Assembly (NCBI GenBank): GCA_002363385.1
Contig: DEVL01000006.1
Span: 248,001 to 312,000, forward strand
DNA: 64,000 bases
Direction: 5' to 3'
DNA from: Stenotrophomonas maltophilia
Lineage (GTDB): Bacteria > Pseudomonadota > Gammaproteobacteria > Xanthomonadales > Xanthomonadaceae
Part shown: one piece after another, positions 1 through 7,104 of the stretch
How positions within the stretch are numbered: the stretch's first letter is position 1
Layout of the letters: every line of letters begins with the position of its first letter
The notes under the pieces: generated by a model
What the model was told of the DNA's origin: nothing
The model's database searches: none
The model's input: only the letters and a program-made list of their open reading frames with translations
Position numbers and translations under genes: made by a program

Positions 1-253
1 ATACGGCGGACACCATTGCCTTGGTTCTCATCTATCTGGGCCTTTCAGGAGCAGGTGGGACAAGGCGTGGACGAGCAGACGTCGTTCGTCTGCCATCCCG
101 TCCTGTAAAAGAAATAATATAACATTGCAGTTCGAGGTCATTCCATCCCTGCGCGCCGCTTCACGGATCCGGCTTGAAGCACCCGTCCATCGGGCTTATA
201 ACGCCGCTGAAGGGCGCTGCCAGCCGGGCCGCCCATGGCGATCGGTGAACACG
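1..253. other. Left-edge stretch, no supported gene
   Basis: No convincing gene ends or begins here. Two plus-strand frames are open from the edge (to stops at 106-108 and near 118-120), but neither gives a recognisable protein tail. A 7-bp inverted repeat with a 5-nt loop (75-93, GCAGACG/CGTCTGC) has no T-run after it, so it is only a weak terminator candidate for a gene lying to the left. Confidence 0.4.
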
Positions 254-715
254 ATGACCCCGTCCAATGGCCGTTCAACCCCGCGTGCTGCAACCACCAG
301 CGAGCCGTCCGCATCGCAGCAGATCGATGCCCGCATCCAGTCGCTGGACGATTGGCGCGGCCAGACCCTGGCGCGCATCCGCAGCCTGATCCATCAGGTG
401 GATTCGGAGGTGATGGAAACCTGGAAGTGGCGAGGCGTGCCGGTGTGGGAGCACAACGGCATCCTGTGTACCGGTGAGACCTACAAGGCGGCCGTGAAGC
501 TGACCTTCGCCAAGGGCGCATCGCTGCCCGATCCCAGGGGGTTATTCAACGCGAGCCTCGAAGGTACTACCCGCCGCGCCATCGATCTGCATGAGGGCGA
601 CACGATCAACGCCACCGCGTTCAAAGCGTTGATCCGGTCGGCGATCGCCCTGAATGACACGGCGAAGGCCTCGCGTGCACCACCGCGCACGAAGGTGACG
701 CAGCGCTTTGCCTGA
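254..715 (+). CDS. DUF1801 domain protein (YdhG-like)
   Basis: A 153-residue cytosolic protein. The segment 'LARIRSLIHQVDSEVMETWKW' region followed by 'GVPVWEHNGILC' and 'KLTFAKGASLPDP' matches the DUF1801/YdhG-YjhX-like fold, which has no settled biochemical role. The frame is open further upstream to a TTG at 125, but the family core starts well inside. I chose the ATG at 254; GTG at 245 is an alternative and neither has a strong ribosome site. The first ~20 residues are Ser/Thr/Ala-rich and probably disordered. It is spaced 47 bp from the metallophosphoesterase gene and could share its transcript. Confidence 0.75.
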   Translation: MTPSNGRSTPRAATTSEPSASQQIDARIQSLDDWRGQTLARIRSLIHQVDSEVMETWKWRGVPVWEHNGILCTGETYKAAVKLTFAKGASLPDPRGLFNASLEGTTRRAIDLHEGDTINATAFKALIRSAIALNDTAKASRAPPRTKVTQRFA

Positions 716-762
716 ATCATCCCGAACGCCTGCACTGGAATGCGCGGCCTGAATCAGGAACG

Positions 763-1926
763 ATGGCAGGGTTTGTCCCCCAACGTTTCCAGGATGTGCC
801 TGTGCTGAGTGTGATCGGCTGTTTGCTTGCGTTGTATCTGGTGTGGCGGCTGATCTGGCCGCTGCGAGTGTCACTTCCGGTCAGAATCGTGCTGGGCTTG
901 CTGGTGGTGGCGCTGGCGCTGCACCACCGGATCGTGGCCCAGTTCGCCGGGACCATGGCCTCGCCCGAGATTCCCAAGGCGGTGATTGCGGTGCTCGCGA
1001 CTGGATTCACCACGCTGCTGCTCAGTGCCGTATTCGTGCTGGCGCTGGATGCGCTGCTGCTGATCGCACGCCTGGTCCGCGCGCGGCGCGTGCTGCCGCT
1101 ACTACGGGCGGCGTGGCTGCGACCGGCAGCGGGGACGCTGGCGCTGCTGCTGTCCGCCTATGGCATCTGGCAGGGCATGGCGGTGCCCAAGCCGCGCCAG
1201 ATCGAGGTGGCGATCGACGGGCTGCCCGCCGCATTCGACGGCTACCGCGTGCTGCAGCTCACCGACATTCACGCCAGCCGCCTGCTCACCGGTGCCTGGG
1301 TGGAGAAGGTGGTAGCCGAGAGCAACGCGCTGCACCCGGACCTGGTGGTGATCACCGGTGATCTGATTGACGGCACGGTCAGCGCCCGCGCCAACGATTT
1401 CGCGCCGCTGGCCAGGCTGCGCGCGCCCGATGGCGTCGTCGCGATCACCGGCAACCATGAGTACTACGCGCAGTACGCCGACTGGATGCAGGCCTTCCGT
1501 GGGCAGGGCATGCAGGTGCTGGAGAACAGCCACACCCAGGTGCAGCGTCAGGGCGGCATCCTGACCATTGCCGGCGTCACCGATCCGGTGGCTGTGCGTT
1601 ATGGCCTGCCCATGCCGGACCTGGGCGCGGCGCTGGCCGGTGCGGATCCGCGGGCGCCGGTGATCCTGCTCGACCATCGCCCGGTGGAGGCACGCGCCAA
1701 CGCCGCGATGGGCGTGGCGCTGCAGCTCTCCGGCCACACGCATGGCGGCCACATCCTCGGCATGGACCAGCTGGTCAAGCGCGCCAATGGCGGCTTTGTG
1801 TCCGGCCGCTATGAGGTGGATGGCATGACCTTGTATGTCAGCAACGGTGCTGGCTTGTGGCCCGGCTTTGCCACACGGATCGGCGTGCCCTCGGAGATCA
1901 CCCTCATCACGCTGCGGCCGCGCTGA
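763..1926 (+). CDS. Membrane-anchored metallophosphoesterase
   Basis: A 387-residue protein with about four N-terminal transmembrane stretches (roughly residues 15-33, 42-55, 74-105 and 122-138), then a calcineurin-like phosphoesterase domain. The metal-binding signature is complete: DIH (168-170), GDLID (199-203), GNHE (230-233) and GHTHGGH near 324-330. This is the YkuE/YaeI-like class, some members of which act on lipid-linked or nucleotide phosphates. The substrate here cannot be told. The catalytic domain follows the last membrane segment, so its side of the membrane is not certain. The stop codon overlaps the start of the esterase gene by one base, so the two are probably translationally coupled. 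Confidence 0.88.
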   Translation: MAGFVPQRFQDVPVLSVIGCLLALYLVWRLIWPLRVSLPVRIVLGLLVVALALHHRIVAQFAGTMASPEIPKAVIAVLATGFTTLLLSAVFVLALDALLLIARLVRARRVLPLLRAAWLRPAAGTLALLLSAYGIWQGMAVPKPRQIEVAIDGLPAAFDGYRVLQLTDIHASRLLTGAWVEKVVAESNALHPDLVVITGDLIDGTVSARANDFAPLARLRAPDGVVAITGNHEYYAQYADWMQAFRGQGMQVLENSHTQVQRQGGILTIAGVTDPVAVRYGLPMPDLGAALAGADPRAPVILLDHRPVEARANAAMGVALQLSGHTHGGHILGMDQLVKRANGGFVSGRYEVDGMTLYVSNGAGLWPGFATRIGVPSEITLITLRPR

Positions 1927-2777
1927 TGGCGTGTGGATGCGTCATGCCCGGCGTCGTGCTGCCGGATACCGAAGCGTGGATGGTGCGCGATCCCACCGGC
2001 CGGGAGTATCCGGTCTGGGTGGCGCTGCCAGCGGGGTATGAGCGGGATTCGCACCTGCGCTATCCGGTGCTGTATGTCACCGATGCGCTGTACAGCTTTC
2101 CGCTCGCGCGCAGCGTGCGCAACATGGTCGGGCAGGGCGGCGCGCACCTGGCGCCCTTCATTCTGGTCGGGCTGCCGCCGCAGCAGGGCCTGAGCTCGCA
2201 GCAGAGCCGCTCACGCGATTACACGCCGACCCAGCCGGTCCGCCGTGCGGGCGACGACTACACCGATGGCATCGCCTACGGCGGCGCGGCGCGCTATCGC
2301 GACTTCCTGGCGCAGCATGTGCTGCCGCAGGTCGAGGCGCGCTACCGGACCGATCCAGCGCAACGCGCCTTTGCCGGGCACTCCTATGGCGGGCTGTTCG
2401 GCATGTACGTTCTGCTGACGTGCCCGGCGATGTTCCAGCGGTACCTTCTGTCCAGCCCCTCGCTGTGGTTCGATCAGCATGTGATTGACCGTATCGAGGC
2501 GGATTATGCAGCGGCACATGCGGACCTGGACGCGCGCGTGTGGATGTCGATCGGGGGATATGAAACCCCGGCGTCCGATGCGCCGTTCGCCGCGCGCAAC
2601 GACATGGTCGCCCACACCCTGCGCTTTGCCGACCGGCTGCGCGGGCGCGGCTATCAGGGATTGCAGTTGGAGACGCGGGTCGTCCCGGACGAGGACCACC
2701 TGACGGTCTACCCGGCGATGCTCACCCGCGCGCTGCTGGCCCTGTTCCCCAGTGGGACCACGGCCAGGACCATGTGA
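1926..2777 (+). CDS. Alpha/beta-hydrolase esterase (esterase D/Fes-like)
   Basis: A 283-residue member of the putative esterase family that includes siderophore esterases IroE/Fes and S-formylglutathione hydrolase-like enzymes. The nucleophile elbow is GHSYGG, and a late DEDH motif before 'LTVYP' supplies the likely catalytic His. The start at ATG 1926 overlaps the previous stop (TGATG); an in-frame ATG at 1944 is possible. The N-terminus 'MACGC' does not form a clean lipobox. A TonB-dependent siderophore receptor lies 4 kb downstream, but nothing directly links the two, so a siderophore substrate is only a possibility. Confidence 0.82.
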   Translation: MACGCVMPGVVLPDTEAWMVRDPTGREYPVWVALPAGYERDSHLRYPVLYVTDALYSFPLARSVRNMVGQGGAHLAPFILVGLPPQQGLSSQQSRSRDYTPTQPVRRAGDDYTDGIAYGGAARYRDFLAQHVLPQVEARYRTDPAQRAFAGHSYGGLFGMYVLLTCPAMFQRYLLSSPSLWFDQHVIDRIEADYAAAHADLDARVWMSIGGYETPASDAPFAARNDMVAHTLRFADRLRGRGYQGLQLETRVVPDEDHLTVYPAMLTRALLALFPSGTTARTM

Positions 2778-2859
2778 AATTTCCGCCAGTAGGCGTGCAC
2801 GCCTCGGTCACCGGGCTGCGCGGAGGCTGGGCGCACGAGCCCTGACCCCCGGAGATTCC

Positions 2860-3294
2860 ATGACCACGCTGACCCTGCCCGAATTGGCCAAGAAGATGGC
2901 CGGCATCGATTTCGCCATGCTGCAGACCCACACCGCCAGCGGGGAGATCGCCGGCCGGCCGATGAGCAATAACGGCGACGTCGACTACAACGGCGACAGT
3001 TACTTCTTCGCCTTCGACAGCGCCGACATGGTGGCCGAGATCGAACGCGATCCCAAAGTGGCGCTGTCGTTCACCGGCAGCAAGGGGTTGCTGGGCAAGC
3101 CGCCGCTGTTCGTCGCCGTGGAAGGCCACGCCACGCTCAGCCGCGACCGCGCGACCCTGCAGGCGCATTGGGTCCCTGACCTGGAGCGCTGGTTCAAGCA
3201 GGGCGTGGACACGCCCGGCATCGTGCTGATCCAGGTCAAGGCGACCCGCATCCACTACTGGTCGGGCGAGGACGACGGCGAGATCCGTCTGTAA
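2860..3294 (+). CDS. Pyridoxamine 5'-phosphate oxidase-family (general stress protein 26-like)
   Basis: A 144-residue split-barrel flavin-binding protein. The N-terminal 'TLPELAKKMAGIDFAML' and 'GEIAGRPMSNNGDVDYNGD' segments are typical of the Pfam PPOX group of general stress protein 26, which binds FMN/FAD and has been tied to stress tolerance in xanthomonads. GGAG at 2851-2854 lies 5 nt before ATG 2860, fixing the start, although the frame is open to 2752. The DUF72 gene follows after 3 bp. Lack of the C-terminal PLP-site residues of true PdxH argues against a role in vitamin B6 synthesis. Confidence 0.85.
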   Translation: MTTLTLPELAKKMAGIDFAMLQTHTASGEIAGRPMSNNGDVDYNGDSYFFAFDSADMVAEIERDPKVALSFTGSKGLLGKPPLFVAVEGHATLSRDRATLQAHWVPDLERWFKQGVDTPGIVLIQVKATRIHYWSGEDDGEIRL

Positions 3295-3297
3295 CCG

Positions 3298-4053
3298 ATG
3301 CCTGCCCAATCGATCAGGATCGGATGCGCAGGCTGGTCGATTCCCGGCCGTCATGCGGCATTGACCGGCGAGGGCGAGAGCATGCTGGCGCGCTACGCCA
3401 CGCGGTTCCCGATAGTGGAGATCAACTCGTCTTTCTACCGGCCGCACCAGCAGCGCACCTACGAACGCTGGGCGGCGAGCGTGCCGGCCGCGTTCCGGTT
3501 CTCTGTGAAATTGCCCAAGGCGATCTCGCATGAGGCGGGGCTACGTGGGTGCGGTCCCGCGTTGGACGCCTTTCTGGACGCGGTGGGCGGTCTGGGCCGC
3601 ACGCTCGGCGGGTTGCTGCTGCAGCTGCCGCCGAGCCATGTCCTCGACGCGCGCGTGGCGGCCGCCTTCTTCGGCCTGCTGCGCCGTCGCACCCGTGTGC
3701 GCGTGGTCTGCGAGCCACGCCACGCCAGCTGGTTCACGCCGCAGGCCGACGCGCTGCTGCAGCGCCATGGGATTGGGCGAGCAGGGGCGGACCCTGCCCG
3801 TGTTCCTGAGGCCGCGCAGCCGGGCGGTGACGACGCATGGCGCTACTGGCGATGGCACGGCGCGCCCCGCATGTACTACAGCGCGTATGACGACGCGGCG
3901 CTGCATGCATTGGCGAGAACGGTTGCTGCGCGGACGGCACGCGTGCGCTGGGTGATCTTCGACAACACTGCCCATGGGTTCGCCATCGCCAATGCGGCCC
4001 GGCTGCAGGACATCCTGAGCGGCGCTGCCCTACAGGAGCCCGGACATGCCTGA
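3298..4053 (+). CDS. DUF72 family protein (YecE-like)
   Basis: A 251-residue TIM-barrel-like DUF72/YecE protein. Recognisable blocks are 'RIGCAGWSIPG' at the start, 'VEINSSFYRPH' near residue 40 and 'FRFSVKLPKAISH' near 66. The C-terminal 'WVIFDNTAHGFAIANA' corresponds to the usual FNNDxxGxAxxNA motif. The biochemical role of the family is unknown. It overlaps the next (glycosylase) gene by 8 bp and follows the stress protein by 3 bp, so it is clearly within the same operon. Confidence 0.88.
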   Translation: MPAQSIRIGCAGWSIPGRHAALTGEGESMLARYATRFPIVEINSSFYRPHQQRTYERWAASVPAAFRFSVKLPKAISHEAGLRGCGPALDAFLDAVGGLGRTLGGLLLQLPPSHVLDARVAAAFFGLLRRRTRVRVVCEPRHASWFTPQADALLQRHGIGRAGADPARVPEAAQPGGDDAWRYWRWHGAPRMYYSAYDDAALHALARTVAARTARVRWVIFDNTAHGFAIANAARLQDILSGAALQEPGHA

Positions 4054-4858
4054 AGGTCCCTCCATCGTCATCCTGCGTGAGGCCGCTGCGAAGTTCCGCG
4101 GCAAGACCGTGCGGCTGGCCACGGGCAACAGCACGTTGGATCTGACCCGCATGGAAGGGCGGCGTGTGGTCGCCCTGCGCAGCTGGGGCAAACACTTCCT
4201 GATCGAATTCCGCGGTTTCAGCCTGCGTGTGCACATGCTGATGTTCGGCAGCTACCGTATCGACGAGCGCAAGCCGTCCCCACCGCGGGTATCACTACAG
4301 CTCGACAACGGTGAGCTCAACATCTATGCCTCGTCGGTGAAGTACATCGAGGGTGCGCTGGACGACACCTACGACTGGCGCGGCGACGTGATGGACCCGG
4401 CCTGGGATCCCAGGCTGGCGCGCAGGAAACTCAAGCAGCAGCCGGAAACGTTGATCTGCGACGCGCTGCTGGACCAGGACCTCTTTGCCGGGGTGGGCAA
4501 CATCATCAAGAACGAAGTGCTGTTCCGCACCCGCGTGCATCCCGAATCCACGGTCGGTGCGCTGCCGCCGCGCAAGCTGGGCGAGATCATCAAACAGGCG
4601 CGGCAATACAGCTTCGATTTCCTGGACTGGAAGCGACAAGGCGTGCTGCGCCAGCAGTGGCTCGTGCACACCAAGCGCAGCTGTCCCCACTGCGGCGGGC
4701 CGATCAGCAAGACCTACCCGGGCACGACCCGGCGGCGGGCGTTCTTCTGCCCGGTGTGCCAGGTGCGCTACGGCGCCGCGCCTGCCGGACGCAAAGCCGC
4801 GCCGAACGCCCGCAAGGCGGCCCAGAGGCGTTCAGCCAGGTCCTCGCCCATGGCGTAG
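4046..4858 (+). CDS. Nei/Fpg-family DNA glycosylase-AP lyase (endonuclease VIII-like)
   Basis: A 270-residue base-excision repair enzyme. After Met removal it begins Pro-Glu-Gly, giving the catalytic N-terminal Pro and Glu of the Fpg/Nei family. A lysine sits in 'WGKHFL' (residue 49). The helix-two-turn-helix motif is 'DQDLFAGVGNIIKNEV' (143-158). A C-terminal zinc finger has Cys 213, 216, 235 and 238. The tail after the finger is basic. It probably excises oxidised bases and nicks the abasic site. 'MPEGPSI' resembles the Nei/Nei2 group more than Fpg, but oxidised pyrimidine versus purine preference cannot be decided here. Confidence 0.9.
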   Translation: MPEGPSIVILREAAAKFRGKTVRLATGNSTLDLTRMEGRRVVALRSWGKHFLIEFRGFSLRVHMLMFGSYRIDERKPSPPRVSLQLDNGELNIYASSVKYIEGALDDTYDWRGDVMDPAWDPRLARRKLKQQPETLICDALLDQDLFAGVGNIIKNEVLFRTRVHPESTVGALPPRKLGEIIKQARQYSFDFLDWKRQGVLRQQWLVHTKRSCPHCGGPISKTYPGTTRRRAFFCPVCQVRYGAAPAGRKAAPNARKAAQRRSARSSPMA

Positions 4859-4979
4859 GATGGGGGGCACACGCAATTACGCGCGTCCAGCGCGATCGAC
4901 ACCTGATCGCCCTCGCTCCTTTCTCAGAGCCTTTCATGCCGCCAGCGGAATGAAGGCTCCCGTGTCCCACGGAGCGCAC

Positions 4980-5657
4980 ATGCCGGGCTATACCACCCGC
5001 ATTCTCACCATCCCGGTCGGCGGGCACGATTTCCGTATCCGCGCGCTCAGCGATCTGCAGCAGTTTTCCGATCCCACCGGACGTGCCCAGCGGGCCGGCA
5101 TCCACTCGTCGTTGTGGAGCCTGTTCGGTCAGATCTGGCCGGCCGGCCGTGCGCTGGCCGATACCATGAGCCACTTCGACGTGACCGGTAAGCGCATCCT
5201 GGAACTGGGCTGCGGGCTGGGGCTGTCCAGCCTGGTACTGGCCCATCGCGGCGCGGATGTCGTGGCGACCGACCACCATCCGCTGGCCGAATCCTTTCTG
5301 GCCTACAACGCCGGCCTCAATGACCTGCCGGCGGTAACCTACCGCGACCTGCCCTGGGAAATCCCCGATGGCTCGCTGGGGCGGTTCGACCTGATCATCG
5401 GCAGTGACATCCTGTACGAGCGGGGCCACGCCCACCAGATCGCGGCGATGATGCAGCGGCATGCCAAGCCCGATGCCGAACTGCTCATCACCGATCCCGG
5501 TCGCGGCAACGTGGGCTCGTTTTCCCGTGGCATGGCGCTGCAGGGCTTCGATGTGACCGAACAACTGGGGTTGTTCGAGGATGAAGGCAATGCGCCGGGC
5601 AACGGCCGTCTGCTGAGTTACCGGCGCGGTGATGTGCGGTCGTCAGCCGTGGCCTGA
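4980..5657 (+). CDS. Class I SAM-dependent methyltransferase (Methyltransf_16-like)
   Basis: A 225-residue Rossmann methyltransferase. Motif I is 'ILELGCGLGLSSLV', followed by 'VVATDHH' (acidic loop) and 'DLIIGSDILYE' (post-II/III). This arrangement resembles the family 16 (lysine/ETFB-type) protein methyltransferases and the related nicotinamide methyltransferase-like group. The substrate is unknown. GGAG at 4971-4974 sits 5 nt before ATG 4980; an in-frame ATG at 4950 would add ten residues. A 121-bp gap separates it from the glycosylase gene. Confidence 0.82.
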   Translation: MPGYTTRILTIPVGGHDFRIRALSDLQQFSDPTGRAQRAGIHSSLWSLFGQIWPAGRALADTMSHFDVTGKRILELGCGLGLSSLVLAHRGADVVATDHHPLAESFLAYNAGLNDLPAVTYRDLPWEIPDGSLGRFDLIIGSDILYERGHAHQIAAMMQRHAKPDAELLITDPGRGNVGSFSRGMALQGFDVTEQLGLFEDEGNAPGNGRLLSYRRGDVRSSAVA

Positions 5658-5797
5658 GCACTCTGCTGTGACGCGGCGTGCAGATCGACTGACGTAGGCT
5701 GTCGCCGTCCAGTTGCGGCCCAGGCGGCCGGGAGTATCTCGATGCGATCTCGTCCACTGCCGCGCCGCAATGGCCCGTCTGTTCCCAGGATGCACGC

Positions 5798-7072
5798 TTG
5801 AGCGCGGCCGCCACGGCGCCTGCGGCGCGCCCGCAGACGCGCTCGATGATCATCGCCGGCCTCTCCACGGTGGTGGAGTGGTATGACTTCACCCTCTATC
5901 TGTATCTGGCCACCGTGCTCTCGCGCGTGTTCTTCGGTGGTGGCGAGAATGCGCTGCTGGCCACGTTGGCCGGGTTTGCGGTGTCGTATCTGATGCGGCC
6001 CTTGGGTGCGCTGGTCTTCGGCCATCTCGGCGACCGCTTCGGTCGCCGCTACATGCTGCTGGCCTCGATGTTGCTGATGACCGTGGCGATGCTTGCCACT
6101 GCGCTGCTGCCCACCTTCGAGAGCATCGGTGCCGCTGCCGGTGTGCTGCTGTTGCTGCTGCGCTGCCTGATGGCGTTCTCGGTGGGCGGCGAGTACACCG
6201 GCGTGGTCGCATACCTGCTGGAAACCGCACCCGTGCGCAGGCGCGGACTGGTGACATCCTTGGCGTCGGCTGCGAGCGAGGTGGGGGCCTTGCTGGCGGT
6301 GGCGTTGTCGGCGCTGACCGTCGCGCTGCTGAGCACGGCGCAGCTGGATGGCTGGGGCTGGCGGATTCCCTTCTTCGTCGGTGCGGCGCTGGCGGGGGCG
6401 ATCCTGCTGGCGCGTTCGACCATGCACGAATCGCCGGAGTTCGAGCGGCAACAGGCTGAGGGCACCGTCCCGACGTCGCCGATCCGCGATAGCTGGCGGC
6501 ACCACAAGCCCGCGATTGCGCGCACGTTTGCGATCTCCGCACTGGGCTCGATCACCTATTACGTTGGAATCACCTATGTGCCCGCGTTCCTCGGTTCGGT
6601 GGGGCAGGTGAGTGAATCGGAGGCGTTGTGGCTGTCCACGGTCGCGGCGGTGGCGGTGATCGTGGTGACGCCGCTGGCGGGCGCGTTGTCGGACCGGGTC
6701 GGGCGCCGCCCCGTGCTGATCGCATTGGCCGCGCTATCGGCCCTGCTGCCGTTGACGATGTTCTCGGTGATGGCCGGTGGCAGCACCGTGGCGATCGGGC
6801 TGGCGGCGGTGGTGCTGGCCTGCCTCGCGGGCGGCGTGAGTGCGGTGGCGGCACCGGCCACGGCCGAGCAGTTCCCCGGCGAAGGGCGGCTCAGTGGGCT
6901 GGCACTGGGCGTCACCATGGCCACGGCGTTCTTTGGCGGTGCTACGCCGTTGCTGGCCGAACTGCTGGTGCGGCATACCGGCTGGTCGTCGGCCCCCGGG
7001 GCAATGATCGCGGTGGTCGCGATACTGGTGCTGCCGGTGATGTGGACGCTGCGCGAGACCCGACCCCGGTAG
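5798..7072 (+). CDS. MFS transporter, metabolite:H+ symporter (MHS) type
   Basis: A 424-residue, 12-TM major facilitator. 'TVVEWYDFTLYLYLAT' in TM1 and 'GHLGDRFGRR' in the loop between TM2 and TM3 are hallmarks of the ProP/KgtP/ShiA-like MHS group. 'FSVGGEYTGVVAYLLE' in TM4 and 'GALSDRVGRRP' after TM8 complete the pattern. Likely substrates are organic acids, betaines or shikimate-type compounds. The start is TTG 5798, with AGGA at 5787-5790 seven bases upstream; ATG 5790 is out of frame and stops after three codons. The final TAG is supplied by the GTAG head of a repeat element. Confidence 0.88.
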   Translation: MSAAATAPAARPQTRSMIIAGLSTVVEWYDFTLYLYLATVLSRVFFGGGENALLATLAGFAVSYLMRPLGALVFGHLGDRFGRRYMLLASMLLMTVAMLATALLPTFESIGAAAGVLLLLLRCLMAFSVGGEYTGVVAYLLETAPVRRRGLVTSLASAASEVGALLAVALSALTVALLSTAQLDGWGWRIPFFVGAALAGAILLARSTMHESPEFERQQAEGTVPTSPIRDSWRHHKPAIARTFAISALGSITYYVGITYVPAFLGSVGQVSESEALWLSTVAAVAVIVVTPLAGALSDRVGRRPVLIALAALSALLPLTMFSVMAGGSTVAIGLAAVVLACLAGGVSAVAAPATAEQFPGEGRLSGLALGVTMATAFFGGATPLLAELLVRHTGWSSAPGAMIAVVAILVLPVMWTLRETRPR

Positions 7073-7096
7073 TGCCGGCCGCTGGCCGGCACCACC
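7069..7096 (+). repeat. SMAG-type REP element (GTAG palindrome)
   Basis: GTAGTGCCGGCCGCTGGCCGGCACC: a GTAG head followed by a CCGGCC-GCT-GGCCGG hairpin. The TAG of the GTAG head is also the stop codon of the MFS gene. It lies in the 32-bp gap between two convergent genes. Confidence 0.9.
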
Positions 7097-7104
7097 GGAT
7101 ATCC

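Noticed and set aside
75..93. Terminator at the left edge
   Set aside because: The hairpin is short with no T-run; kept only as a note in the left-edge entry.
2860..3294. Pyridoxamine 5'-phosphate oxidase PdxH
   Set aside because: Too short and lacking PdxH's C-terminal signature; the general stress protein 26-like group fits better.
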